This document shows positions 39,550-47,120 of a DNA stretch of 64,000 nucleotides, piece after piece. Under the pieces are notes generated by a model that was not told the DNA's origin, ran no database searches, and was given only the letters and a program-made list of their open reading frames with translations. The position numbers and the translations under genes were made by a program. The DNA comes from Nocardia neocaledoniensis (GTDB lineage Bacteria > Actinomycetota > Actinomycetes > Mycobacteriales > Mycobacteriaceae): contig NZ_QGTL01000007.1 of the NCBI RefSeq assembly GCF_003182135.1, forward strand, positions 1 through 64,000, given 5' to 3'. The stretch's first letter is position 1; each line of letters opens with the position of its first letter.

Positions 39550-40706
39550 GCTTCCACGAAACCGAAGAGCAGAAGGCGCTGCGCGCGGCGGTCGCGTCGC
39601 TTGCGGCCAAATACAACTACCGCGACTACGTGCTGCCGCTCTCGCGCAAGAACGAGCCGCTGAGCGAACTGTGGGACGAGGCGGGCAAGCTCGGCTTCCT
39701 CGGGGTGAACCTGCCCGAGGAGTACGGCGGCGGTGGCGCGGGCATGTACGAGCTGGCGCTGGTGCAGGAGGAGCTCTCGGCGCAGGGCGCCGGACTGCTG
39801 CTGATGGTGGTCTCCCCGGCCATCTGCGGCACCATCATCACCAAGTACGGCACCGACGCGCAGAAGCAGACCTGGCTGCCCAAGCTGTCGGACGGCTCGG
39901 CGAAGATGGTCTTCGCGATCACCGAACCCGACGCCGGTTCCAACTCGCACCAGATCACCACCACCGCCCGCCGCGACGGTGGCGACTGGATCCTCAACGG
40001 CCGCAAGATCTTCATCTCCGGTGTCGATCAGGCCGAGGCCATCCTCGTGGTCTCGCGCACCGAGGACCACAAGACCGGCAAGCTCAAGCCCGCGCTGTTC
40101 ATCGTCCCGGTCGACGCGCCCGGCCTGGTGAAGAACGTCCAGGAGATGGACGTGATCGAGCCGGATCACCAGTACACGCTGTTCTTCGACGACGTACGTC
40201 TGCCCGCCGACGCTCTCGTCGGCTCCGAGGACGCGGCCATCGCGCAGCTGTTCGCCGGTCTGAACCCCGAGCGCATCATGGGCTCGGCCATGGCCATCGG
40301 TCTGGGCCGCTACGCCATCGACCGCGCGGTGGAGTACGCCAAGGAGCGCACCGTCTGGAAGACGCCGATCGGTGCGCACCAGGGCATTTCGCATCCGCTG
40401 GCCCAGATCAAGATCGAGCTGGAACTGGCCAAGCTGATGATGCAGAAGGCTGCCACCCTCTACGACGCGGGCGACGAGTTCGGCGCCGCGGAGGCCGCCA
40501 ACATGGCCAAGTACGCGGCCGCCGAGGCCAGCATCAAGGCACTGGACCAGGCCATCCAGACCCACGGCGGGTCGGGCCTGACCAAGGAGGTCGGTCTGTC
40601 GGCCATGCTGCAGGCGGCGCGCATCATGCGCATCGCCCCGGTGAGCCGCGAGATGATCCTGAACTTCGTGGCCCAGCACTCGCTCGGCCTGCCGCGCTCG
40701 TACTAG
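39546..40706 (+). CDS. Acyl-CoA dehydrogenase (second of two)
   Basis: 386 residues. ACAD signature parts: GFLGVNLPEEYGGGGAGMYE, FAITEPDAGSNSHQITTTA, NGRKIFISGVDQAEAILVVSRT, DVRLPADALVGSE, and IQTHGGSGLTKEVGLSAMLQAARIMRIAPVSREMI. The usual GTxEI near the end is replaced by APVSREM, so the catalytic Glu is in an atypical setting and the enzyme may prefer branched or bulky substrates. The ATG overlaps the stop of the carboxylase alpha gene. A strong hairpin follows in the 66-bp gap to the hydratase. Confidence 0.93.
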   Translation: MSFHETEEQKALRAAVASLAAKYNYRDYVLPLSRKNEPLSELWDEAGKLGFLGVNLPEEYGGGGAGMYELALVQEELSAQGAGLLLMVVSPAICGTIITKYGTDAQKQTWLPKLSDGSAKMVFAITEPDAGSNSHQITTTARRDGGDWILNGRKIFISGVDQAEAILVVSRTEDHKTGKLKPALFIVPVDAPGLVKNVQEMDVIEPDHQYTLFFDDVRLPADALVGSEDAAIAQLFAGLNPERIMGSAMAIGLGRYAIDRAVEYAKERTVWKTPIGAHQGISHPLAQIKIELELAKLMMQKAATLYDAGDEFGAAEAANMAKYAAAEASIKALDQAIQTHGGSGLTKEVGLSAMLQAARIMRIAPVSREMILNFVAQHSLGLPRSY

Positions 40707-40712
40707 ATCCCA

Positions 40713-40744
40713 CGGTGGTCGCCCCGGTGGTGGGGCGACCACCG
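40713..40744 (+). terminator. 13-bp stem hairpin inside the acyl-CoA operon
   Basis: CGGTGGTCGCCCC (40713-40725) and GGGGCGACCACCG (40732-40744) are exact reverse complements around a 6-base loop. It starts 6 bp after the second dehydrogenase stop; TCCTCTCC follows. The largest gap of the operon lies here, so it may be a terminator or attenuator that lowers expression of the hydratase-TetR part, or an RNA-processing block. Confidence 0.6.
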
Positions 40745-40772
40745 TCCTCTCCCCGGACGAACAGGAGTCCCG

Positions 40773-41555
40773 ATGAGTGACGTGACGGAAGCACCGTTCG
40801 TCCGCTACGAGGTCGTCGACGGGTTCGCGACGCTGACCTTCGATTCGCCGCACAACCGTAATGCGCTCTCGTCCAAGCTCGTTCGCGAGTTGCTGGCCGG
40901 GTTGGACGCGGCGAACGCCGATCCGGCCGTGCGCGGCATCGTGCTCACCCACACCGGTGACACCTTCTGCGCCGGCGCCGACCTGAAAGAGGCGAGCACG
41001 GCCGATCCCGCGACCGCGGCCGATCAGCGCACGCGCGTGATGATCGACGTGCTGCGCGGCATCCTCGCCTCGCCCAAGCCGGTCGTCGCGCGGATCGACG
41101 GCAATGTCCGCGCGGGCGGCATGGGCATCATCGGCGCCTGCGATCTCGTCGTCGCGGGACCGGAGAGCAGTTTCGCGCTCACCGAGGTGCGGATCGGCAT
41201 GGCGCCGTTCATGATCTCGCTCACCCTGGTGCCGCGGATGGACCAGCGCGCGGCGAGCCGCTACTTCCTCACCGGCGAGAAGTTCAACGCGGTGACCGCG
41301 CAGGAGATCGGCCTGATCACCGTCGCCGCCGCCGATGTCGCCGCCGAGGTGAAACGCCTGTGTGGTGAGCTGCGCAAGGGCTCGCCGCAGGGTCTGGCCG
41401 AGTCCAAGCGGCTGGTCAACGCCGCGCTGCTGGCCCGCTTCGACGCCGAGGCCGAGGAGCTCGCGCAGCGCTCGGCCGGCTTCTTCGGTACCCCCGAGGT
41501 GATCGAGGGCATGACGGCCTTCTTCCAGAAGCGCCCGCCGAGCTGGGCACAATAG
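40773..41555 (+). CDS. Enoyl-CoA hydratase/isomerase family protein
   Basis: 260 residues, crotonase fold. FATLTFDSPHNRNALSSKLVREL, GDTFCAGADLKEAST (oxyanion hole, residues about 67-80), IDGNVRAGGMGIIGACDLVVAG (second oxyanion Gly region), then SSFALTEVRIGMAPFMISLTLVPRM. A Glu is present in TEVRIG at the usual first catalytic site. The second acid position is less clear, as in methylglutaconyl- or isohexenylglutaconyl-CoA hydratases. It fits the carboxylase product hydration step in leucine or terpene breakdown. It is followed by tetR after 4 bp. Confidence 0.92.
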   Translation: MSDVTEAPFVRYEVVDGFATLTFDSPHNRNALSSKLVRELLAGLDAANADPAVRGIVLTHTGDTFCAGADLKEASTADPATAADQRTRVMIDVLRGILASPKPVVARIDGNVRAGGMGIIGACDLVVAGPESSFALTEVRIGMAPFMISLTLVPRMDQRAASRYFLTGEKFNAVTAQEIGLITVAAADVAAEVKRLCGELRKGSPQGLAESKRLVNAALLARFDAEAEELAQRSAGFFGTPEVIEGMTAFFQKRPPSWAQ

Positions 41556-41559
41556 TCCG

Positions 41560-42174
41560 ATGGCGACACCCCACGAACCCAAGCAGGACCGCAGCCGGGC
41601 CACCCGGCTGCGGCTGCTCGAGGCGACCATCGACTGCCTGGCCGAGACCGGCTGGGCCGCCGCCACCGTGTCGGTGGTCGCCGAACGGGCCGGGGTGTCG
41701 CGCGGTGCCGCCCAGCACCATTTCCCCACGCGCGAGGATCTGATCACCGCCGCGCTCGAGTACATGTTCGACGTGCGGATGGACCAGTCGACCGTCGAGG
41801 ACGAGCTGGTGAACGAGGTCGCGCAGGGTGAAGGGCGCACGCGCGCGGTGGTGTCCGCGCTGGTGGAGTCCTACACCTCGCCGCTGTTCAAGGCGGCGCT
41901 GCAGGTCTGGACGCACGCCGCCGCCGATCCGGCGCTGCGCGAACGCATCGTCCCGCTGGAGGCCCGCTTCGGCCGCATCGCCCACCGGCGCGCGGTACAG
42001 GCGCTCGGCGTCGACGATTCCGATCCGGTCGCCCACCACCTGGTCCAGGCGACCCTCGATCTGGCCCGCGGGCTCGGTCTCGCCGACGTCCTCACCGACG
42101 ACTCGGCGCGCCGCAAACAGATCGTCGACCAGTGGGCCGCGACCCTGCACAGGGCCCTGCACGCCGCTGTTTGA
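41560..42174 (+). CDS. TetR family regulator of the acyl-CoA operon
   Basis: 204 residues. HTH region: LLEATIDCLAETGWAAATVSVVAERAGVSRGAAQHHFPTREDLITAALEY (residues about 18-67), a clear TetR_N domain; the remaining all-helical part binds an effector, probably an acyl-CoA. As the last gene, 4 bp behind the hydratase, it likely controls the whole 33-42 kb operon, with the inverted repeat at 33033-33048 as a candidate site. Confidence 0.92.
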   Translation: MATPHEPKQDRSRATRLRLLEATIDCLAETGWAAATVSVVAERAGVSRGAAQHHFPTREDLITAALEYMFDVRMDQSTVEDELVNEVAQGEGRTRAVVSALVESYTSPLFKAALQVWTHAAADPALRERIVPLEARFGRIAHRRAVQALGVDDSDPVAHHLVQATLDLARGLGLADVLTDDSARRKQIVDQWAATLHRALHAAV

Positions 42175-42198
42175 CCCTTGTGACCTGCGCCGTTTCTG

Positions 42199-42226
42199 GT
42201 ATATGTTTCCTTCATCGAACGTATAT
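42199..42226 (+). promoter_or_regulatory. Direct repeat GTATAT and promoter of the second vapBC
   Basis: GTATAT occurs at 42199-42204 and again at 42221-42226, exactly 22 bp (two helical turns) apart. The first copy overlaps a good -10 (TATATG, 42200-42205) that has TTGTGA 16 bp upstream. Regularly spaced half sites over a promoter fit antitoxin autoregulation. Confidence 0.45.
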
Positions 42227-42254
42227 CGAGGGGGGTAACGTGAGGGACACCGAC

Positions 42255-42461
42255 ATGACCAAACGGCTGATCGAGATCGAGGACGAACTACTCGAATCCG
42301 CTCGAAACGCGCTCGGGACGTCGGGCGTCTCCGATACGGTTCGCGCCGCGCTGAGTTCCGCGGTCGTGTCCCGCGCGCGGGCCGCCGAAGTCGAGTGGTT
42401 GGTCAACGGCGGAATGGCCGAGATGGCCGACAAGGAACGGCGCGATGACGTATGGCGGTGA
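42255..42461 (+). CDS. vapB: VapB-type antitoxin (second vapBC)
   Basis: 68 residues. TKRLIEIEDELLESARNALGTSGVSDTVRAALSSAVVSRARAAEVEWL is the usual ribbon-helix-helix VapB (strand IEIEDELL, two helices), followed by a C-terminal part (GGMAEMADKERRDDVWR) that would embrace the toxin. The ATG has GAGGG 8 bases upstream; a GTG at 42240 behind a stronger GAGGGGGG could add five residues. Overlaps vapC by 10 bp. Confidence 0.9.
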   Translation: MTKRLIEIEDELLESARNALGTSGVSDTVRAALSSAVVSRARAAEVEWLVNGGMAEMADKERRDDVWR

Positions 42462-42883
42462 CCGCGCGCTACCTGCTCGATACGAGTGCCGCGGCGCGGA
42501 TGCCGCACAAAAAGGTCGCCGCGGAACTCGCTCCGCTGATCAAGGCGGGCTTGGTCGCCACCTGCGCCCCGCTGGATTCCGAGGCTCTCGACAGCGCCCG
42601 CAACCCCACCGAGTACGAGGAGATTCGCTCGCGTAGGCGGGAGGCCTATGAGTACCTCCCCACCAACGACGAGCATTGGCACAGCGCGTTCGTCATCCAG
42701 CGTGAACTCGCCCGCTCCGGTCGGCATCGCGCGGTGGGGATCCACGACCTCCTGGCCGCGGTCGTCGCGGTCGAACACCGCCTGGTGCTCGTCCACTACG
42801 ACGCCGACTTCGAAGCCGTCGCGTCGATCGTCGATCTCAACCACCGCTGGATCGCACCCCGCGGGACCCTGGGCACCTCCTGA
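42452..42883 (+). CDS. vapC: VapC-type PIN-domain ribonuclease toxin (second vapBC)
   Basis: 143 residues. First metal Asp in RYLLDTSAAARM (residues about 6-17), an acidic middle (TEYEEIRSRRREAYEYLP), the third-site Asp in RAVGIHDLLAAVVAVEH, and the C-terminal HYDADFEAVA. The MxxRYLLDTSAAxR opening is typical of mycobacterial VapC toxins acting on structured RNA. The last about 165 bp recur, diverged and frameshifted, at 45535-45698, so the intact gene borders an island. A 14-bp-stem hairpin follows the stop. Confidence 0.93.
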   Translation: MAVTARYLLDTSAAARMPHKKVAAELAPLIKAGLVATCAPLDSEALDSARNPTEYEEIRSRRREAYEYLPTNDEHWHSAFVIQRELARSGRHRAVGIHDLLAAVVAVEHRLVLVHYDADFEAVASIVDLNHRWIAPRGTLGTS

Positions 42884-42887
42884 TCGC
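42794..42887 (+). repeat. Direct repeat copy 1 (vapC 3' end)
   Basis: This 94-bp segment recurs at 45609-45702 in the same orientation with about four mismatches by my hand alignment. The similarity continues more weakly upstream to about 42717 and 45535. The two copies bracket the 2.7-kb island with its own genes. Confidence 0.9.
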
Positions 42888-42891
42888 CCGC

Positions 42892-42935
42892 GCGCCGACA
42901 CGAATTCGCGGTGACTGCCTCATTCGTGTCGGCGC
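42892..42935 (+). terminator. 14-bp stem hairpin after the second vapC
   Basis: GCGCCGACACGAAT (42892-42905) and ATTCGTGTCGGCGC (42922-42935) are exact reverse complements around a 16-base loop, 8 bp after the vapC stop. It probably ends vapBC transcription. In the second repeat copy only the left side is preserved. Confidence 0.65.
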
Positions 42936-43121
42936 CGCTGGCCGACCGGGTCCGCCCTGCGCGGATTGCGGTTGGATCGGCTGCCCATTACCCGGATTCA
43001 CTGCACCGCAACCGATTCGGTGCTGTCGCAAGTGGCCATCGACCCCTCGACGAAGTAGGGTCGGAGTGGCCCGATCGGCACGGATCACGCAGGAGAATCG
43101 ACGACCTGTGACTTGGAGAAT

Positions 43122-43841
43122 ATGGTGTACGAGGAAGTTCTAGGTGGCGAAAATGGGCAGGCTCCGCCGATCAAGAGTTACGATACTTCGATCCATCCAA
43201 ATTTTCCGATAGTCGATACGAGTAAATTCAAGACGCTTCGCGATTTTACCGGCGAGTTGACTCAGGCAAATGCCACGCAAGCGGCTGCTGTAGGAATGTA
43301 TTTCAGTGCGAGAGATCGGCCCGTCGCCAAGAAATTGTTCGACCACTATTACCGTGTCACCGGTGACGATTACGTGCTGGATGAATCGACGATCGAAAAT
43401 TGGATCAGCGAAGACGGTCATGCATACAACAGCTCCGCTGTTTCGACCTGCCCTGCGGCGATATCCGCCAACAAGGAGGCCGCGATAAGCCGGGCGATCG
43501 CCGAAGTTGACAGCACCCACAACTCGGTCAAGGTCATCCTGTCTACCGATTGGGTCGTCGTTGCCGGAATCTCAAACGATCACGTCCAATCGCTCGGCCG
43601 GTACAGCCTTGCCTCGACCACGGTGGTGGTCGCCCTTCCGGGTGTGTCCGGATCGCATCAGATCGAACTGAGGCAGCAATCTCACATTTGTGATATCTAT
43701 AATTTTCATACCGACGACGACTACGGAAACATGGCCCAGTCTGCCGTGAACACCATGGCCCAGAGTGAGGAGCTCGGCCTCGCTAAGTCGTTCCTGGTAT
43801 ATGGTTCTGGTGCGGTGCATTCCTGGTCGGGTTCGAAATAG
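43122..43841 (+). CDS. Unknown 239-residue protein of the vapC-flanked island
   Basis: I recognise no family. The protein has no signal peptide or membrane helix. The N-terminal third is polar with NFPIVDTSKFKTLRDFTGEL. The middle is helical (FSARDRPVAKKLFDHYYRVTGDDYVL, then STIENWISEDGHAY). The C-terminal third looks like paired beta strands (DSTHNSVKVILSTDWVVVAG; ASTTVVVALPGVSGSHQIEL) ending in HICDIYNFHTDDDYG and LAKSFLVYGSGAVHSW. A small soluble domain with a beta-hairpin and an Asn/Asp-rich turn, next to a membrane gene and an ESX-type gene, could be an exported effector. The region is AT-richer than its surroundings. ATG 43122 has GGAG only 3 bases upstream, so a TTG at 43113 remains possible. 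Confidence 0.6.
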   Translation: MVYEEVLGGENGQAPPIKSYDTSIHPNFPIVDTSKFKTLRDFTGELTQANATQAAAVGMYFSARDRPVAKKLFDHYYRVTGDDYVLDESTIENWISEDGHAYNSSAVSTCPAAISANKEAAISRAIAEVDSTHNSVKVILSTDWVVVAGISNDHVQSLGRYSLASTTVVVALPGVSGSHQIELRQQSHICDIYNFHTDDDYGNMAQSAVNTMAQSEELGLAKSFLVYGSGAVHSWSGSK

Positions 43842-43849
43842 GTGGGGAT

Positions 43850-44215
43850 ATGGCTGACAGGAACAATAGGGCGGAAGACGTCGTGGTCCCGGCGTTTTTC
43901 GGGGCCATCATCGGCGTCGTACTGGCGGTGATCGCCTATTTCCCCATGGTCGTGATGCTGCAGAACGTCTTCGACGTGCCCGAGCCCACGGCGACTCCCA
44001 AGAAATACCGCGGCGACACGGAACCGATCTCGCCGGGGTATTGGATAACATGGATGGTTCCGGTGCTCGTCGCGATTCCCGCCGGACTGGTGTTGTCCTG
44101 GTGGCGGCGCAGGCGGGTGTTCGCCCTGGCGGCTACGTTTACTTTCGTCCTCGGCGCTGCTGCGGTCGCCGCTGTCGTAATCTCATTCGAACTCAACGGA
44201 TTCGCGCCCGACTGA
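43850..44215 (+). CDS. Small multi-pass membrane protein, candidate immunity partner
   Basis: 121 residues with three predicted transmembrane helices: about residues 13-37 (VPAFFGAIIGVVLAVIAYF core), 65-84 (YWITWMVPVLVAIPAGLVL) and 90-113 (VFALAATFTFVLGAAAVAAV). Between the first two is an extracytoplasmic Pro/Thr loop, and a short basic stretch (WWRRRR) precedes the last. It begins 8 bp after the unknown gene at 43122 with GTGGGGA before the ATG, so the two are co-transcribed. Such a membrane partner is what an effector acting at the membrane would need for self-protection. That role is hypothetical. Confidence 0.7.
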   Translation: MADRNNRAEDVVVPAFFGAIIGVVLAVIAYFPMVVMLQNVFDVPEPTATPKKYRGDTEPISPGYWITWMVPVLVAIPAGLVLSWWRRRRVFALAATFTFVLGAAAVAAVVISFELNGFAPD

Positions 44216-44233
44216 CCTGGCCGGCGCAGTGGG

Positions 44234-45355
44234 TCAGACGGAGACGGCCAGTTCGAACCATACGTTGTCGCCATAGCCGTACCGAATGGTGCCGGTGTCG
44301 ATGATCACCTTCTCCGGGAGTTCGAATTCGCTCGCGTTGTAGACGGGGGCGGCGCGGCCGGACTCGTAGCCCAACGCGCCGGAGATCCGCTGGATCGTGG
44401 TCGTGATCGCGTCCTGGCGCGTCGCGACCGACTTCTTCAGCTCGTCGACAGCGGAGGTGATCTGCGACTTGGCGGACTCGTCCATCGGCTGGTCGATCAG
44501 CTGCGCCCAACTGGCCAGTGGGAGTGTGAAATTGGCGAAGGTCATGCGCTTCGTGAGGGAGCCTGCCAGGTCCGCGGCTTGGTTGTATACGAGCCGTTCG
44601 AGCAGCAATGCTCCGTTCTCGACGATTTTGGAGACGGCATCGAGATCGATGCTGCGGGTGTCGAGCGACTGCCCGAGGGCCGTCGCGGTAGCTGCGAACG
44701 AGGTTGCGGCGGCACCGATCCAGTCGGCCTGTATCCACCCGATGCCCGCGAACAGGTTCTGCGAGTGAGCGAAGTCATTGATGCCGAGTAGGCCGATCCG
44801 CTTACCCACGCCCCGCAGCGCCTCCCAATCCGCCTCCACAGGCGCCAGGTATTCGGCAATTGGCTTGATACCGATGGTCCGGCCGAGCGGCTCGTCGTAG
44901 GAGGTGAGCAGTTCGATGCAGCCGGTGACGGCCTGGCGGACCGTGTACTGGGCTTCCTCCACGTTCTGTAGACTGAGCTCCTGCAGGCCTGTGAATCGGC
45001 GAATATCCACGGCCGAGCCTGTCGCCGCGACACTCTGCCCGTCGGTCAGGCTCGCCCCGGCCTGGTTGAGCGAGACAGCGTGCTGCTCATCGGAATTCTG
45101 GTACGCCGTGGCCGAGGTCCCCAGACCGGAGCCGAGCGTGCCGAGGGCACTCGTGTCCTTCTGATGGTCGCCGGAAAGCGTTGCTTGCAGCTGCTGAATG
45201 GGTAGCGACAGCTGTGCCAGCTGTCCAGAGGTTCCGGCTGGTAGCACTAAACCCGGTAGCAATCGGCCCGCGTTCTCCGTGAAGTTGGCGCCGATGTCTT
45301 GGAGATCCAGCGTAAAGCCGGTCAGCTTCGACAAAGCAACAGTGAGGTCGACCAT
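44234..45355 (-). CDS. ESX (type VII) secretion-type protein with EspC-like and WxG segments
   Basis: 373 residues, almost entirely helical, no signal peptide. The first about 100 residues resemble the EspC family and end near a YxxxD export motif, Tyr85-x-x-x-Asp89 in TAYQNSDEQ. A second helical unit has a WxG turn at Trp212-Ile-Gly214 (ADWIGAAATSFAATA). The C-terminus (VIIDTGTIRYGYGDNVWFELAVSV) is a small strand-rich cap. The N-terminal pattern strongly suggests recognition by a type VII system. GGGGGAT lies 6-7 bases before ATG 45355. It converges on the membrane gene at 43850, 18 bp apart. No ESX machinery genes are in the window. Confidence 0.75.
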   Translation of the reverse strand: MVDLTVALSKLTGFTLDLQDIGANFTENAGRLLPGLVLPAGTSGQLAQLSLPIQQLQATLSGDHQKDTSALGTLGSGLGTSATAYQNSDEQHAVSLNQAGASLTDGQSVAATGSAVDIRRFTGLQELSLQNVEEAQYTVRQAVTGCIELLTSYDEPLGRTIGIKPIAEYLAPVEADWEALRGVGKRIGLLGINDFAHSQNLFAGIGWIQADWIGAAATSFAATATALGQSLDTRSIDLDAVSKIVENGALLLERLVYNQAADLAGSLTKRMTFANFTLPLASWAQLIDQPMDESAKSQITSAVDELKKSVATRQDAITTTIQRISGALGYESGRAAPVYNASEFELPEKVIIDTGTIRYGYGDNVWFELAVSV

Positions 45356-45534
45356 TCCAAATCCCCCGGAACAACGCTGCGTACATGCTGAGCCTGATCG
45401 GTCACAGCCGGTCATCGAGGCGCGGCCGGGCAGACCGGCGGCCTGACTCGGCAACCGCTGAATTCAACGCGGCCACAATCGGTCCCAACACTACACACGC
45501 TACATCAGCCCTGCGCGCGACTCAGTTGAGATCG
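45356..45534. other. Spacer upstream of the ESX-type gene
   Basis: About 180 bp with no supported gene. It must carry the promoter of the minus-strand gene at 44234-45355, but I see no convincing -35/-10 pair. The right edge (about 45535) is where similarity to the vapC gene begins. The rest of the 454-bp gap to the next gene is the vapC remnant and a short promoter region for the hydrolase at 45810. Confidence 0.4.
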
Positions 45535-45698
45535 GTCCGGCATCGGGCAGTCGGCATCCATGATCTGCTCGCGTCCGCCTTGGCGATCGAACACCGTCTG
45601 TTCTCTACCACTACGACGCCGACTTCGAAGCCGTCGCGTCGATCGTCGATCTGAACCACCGCTGGATCGCACCCCGAGGCACCCTCGGCACCTCCTGA
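45535..45698 (+). pseudogene. Truncated, frameshifted duplicate of vapC
   Basis: This segment aligns with the last third of the vapC at 42452-42883 (IHDLLA and EHRL parts, then DADFEAVASIVDLNHRWIAPRGTLGTS). Compared with the intact gene, one base is missing just after CGTCTG (about 45600), so the two halves are in different frames. There is no start or upstream two-thirds. It is a gene remnant left by duplication or by insertion of the island between two copies. Confidence 0.85.
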
Positions 45699-45702
45699 TC
45701 GC
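45609..45702 (+). repeat. Direct repeat copy 2 (vapC remnant)
   Basis: Second copy of the 94-bp segment at 42794-42887, same orientation. The four differences cluster toward its end. After the shared TGATCGC the sequences drift apart, although GAATTCG and GCCTC remain recognisable for another 30 bp. Confidence 0.9.
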
Positions 45703-45809
45703 ACCCGCCTGCGGTGTGAATTCGTGGTGCTCGCCTCCGGCGTGGTGGGGTGTCGTGGTGGGAGGATTGCGGCAGGTCGGGTCTCATCTTCCTGGTGAAG
45801 GGGTTGTCC

Positions 45810-47120
45810 ATGCCGCGAGCGCCGAGGTGGTCAGTCGTCGATTCCGAGCCGGTGAGAGGTCATCGGAAGCGACTCCGGGTGGCCGGGTTGCTGGTGCTCG
45901 GGGTGGGGTGGGTGAAGGCGCAGAGTGTGGGCGCGGTGGCGATGGCCGCGACGACGGCGCTGATCGTGCCGGGTACGGGCACCAGTGATCCGGGTGTGGC
46001 GCACAATTTCGAGAGCAACGCCTACCAGCACTTCATCGCGCCCGGCGCGAGTGGCTGTACGGACAACGCGTGTCCCGGCGTCGTCTTCGTTCCGGTGCCC
46101 TATGACGCCGCGCTGTGGCCGGTCATCTCGTCGAAGGGACCGGAGGCGTCGTCGGCGAAATGGGATACGTCGGTGGCCGACGGGGTGGCCAGTCTGGGAG
46201 CGTTGCTGAGCGGGCAGTTGAGCACGGGGCCGAGCGGTCCCGTTGTCGTTTTCGGCTACTCGCAGGGGTCGACGGTGGCGAGTGCGCAGAAGGCCGCCTC
46301 GGCCGGACTCTCGCAGGCCGACAAGGATCGGCTTTCGTTCGTGTTGATCGCCAATCCCAACCGCCCGAACGGCGGCATCATCGAGCGGCCGGTGCGGTTC
46401 GGCGGAATCCCGGTCGCCGACATCACCTTCGGGCCGCCGACGCCCACCGACACCGGCATCGCCACGACCGACATCGCGATGCAGTACGACGGCATCTCCG
46501 ACTTCCCGGCCTATCCGCTCAACCCGCTCGCGGTGTCGAACGCGCTGCTCGGCACGCTGCTGATCCACCCCTCGTACCTGCAGCCCAAGGGCAACGGGGC
46601 CGGGGGAGAGCCGAAGGCAGGCGCCGCCGTCTACGGCTACCGGGACCCGGCCGAATACATCGCCCAGCAGGACTGCGACCTGCACCCCGAGAACTGCCAG
46701 ACCCTGGGCGACACCACCTACGTCACGATTCCCAACCCGGAAGCGACTCTGCCCCTGCTGTATCCGCTGCGCGCCGTCGGCCAGCGCACGAACCACACCG
46801 CGGTGACAGAGCCCGCCGCCGCCCTCCTGGAACCGGCCCTGCGCGTCCTCATCGAAACCGGCTACGACCGCGACAACTACGGCGAACCGACCCCGCTGCG
46901 CTTCGACCAGCCGCTGAACCCCGAGAAGGTCGCCACCCTGCCGGCCGACCTCCCCGCCGCCATCGACCAGGGCATCGCCGACGCCCGCGCCGAAATGGAA
47001 CGCCCCTCCGACAAGCCCCACCGCATCCTCCCGCCCGAAGCCGTCCTGGCGAACCTCGAAGACCTGCTGCCACCCGCCCCTGACCTGCCCGCCGTCGCCG
47101 GCCTTGTCCCGTTGCCGTAG
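45810..47120 (+). CDS. Secreted PE-PPE domain serine hydrolase
   Basis: 436 residues. A basic start (RGHRKRLRVAG) and hydrophobic stretch (LLVLGVGWVKAQSVGAVAMA) form a signal peptide or anchor. The alpha/beta hydrolase domain follows: TALIVPGTGTSDPG (oxyanion side, residues about 49-62), the nucleophile elbow VVFGYSQGSTVAS (Ser about 150) and IPNPEATLPLLYPL further on. This is the PE-PPE domain (PF08237 type), in mycobacteria a lipase/esterase or trehalose-ester related enzyme. The tail is Pro-rich. AAGGGG lies 7 bases before ATG 45810. It is a single gene beside the island. Confidence 0.85.
   Translation: MPRAPRWSVVDSEPVRGHRKRLRVAGLLVLGVGWVKAQSVGAVAMAATTALIVPGTGTSDPGVAHNFESNAYQHFIAPGASGCTDNACPGVVFVPVPYDAALWPVISSKGPEASSAKWDTSVADGVASLGALLSGQLSTGPSGPVVVFGYSQGSTVASAQKAASAGLSQADKDRLSFVLIANPNRPNGGIIERPVRFGGIPVADITFGPPTPTDTGIATTDIAMQYDGISDFPAYPLNPLAVSNALLGTLLIHPSYLQPKGNGAGGEPKAGAAVYGYRDPAEYIAQQDCDLHPENCQTLGDTTYVTIPNPEATLPLLYPLRAVGQRTNHTAVTEPAAALLEPALRVLIETGYDRDNYGEPTPLRFDQPLNPEKVATLPADLPAAIDQGIADARAEMERPSDKPHRILPPEAVLANLEDLLPPAPDLPAVAGLVPLP

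Noticed and set aside
42884..45608. Insertion sequence carrying the island
   Set aside because: No transposase or terminal inverted repeats were seen; only the direct vapC-derived repeat bounds the region.
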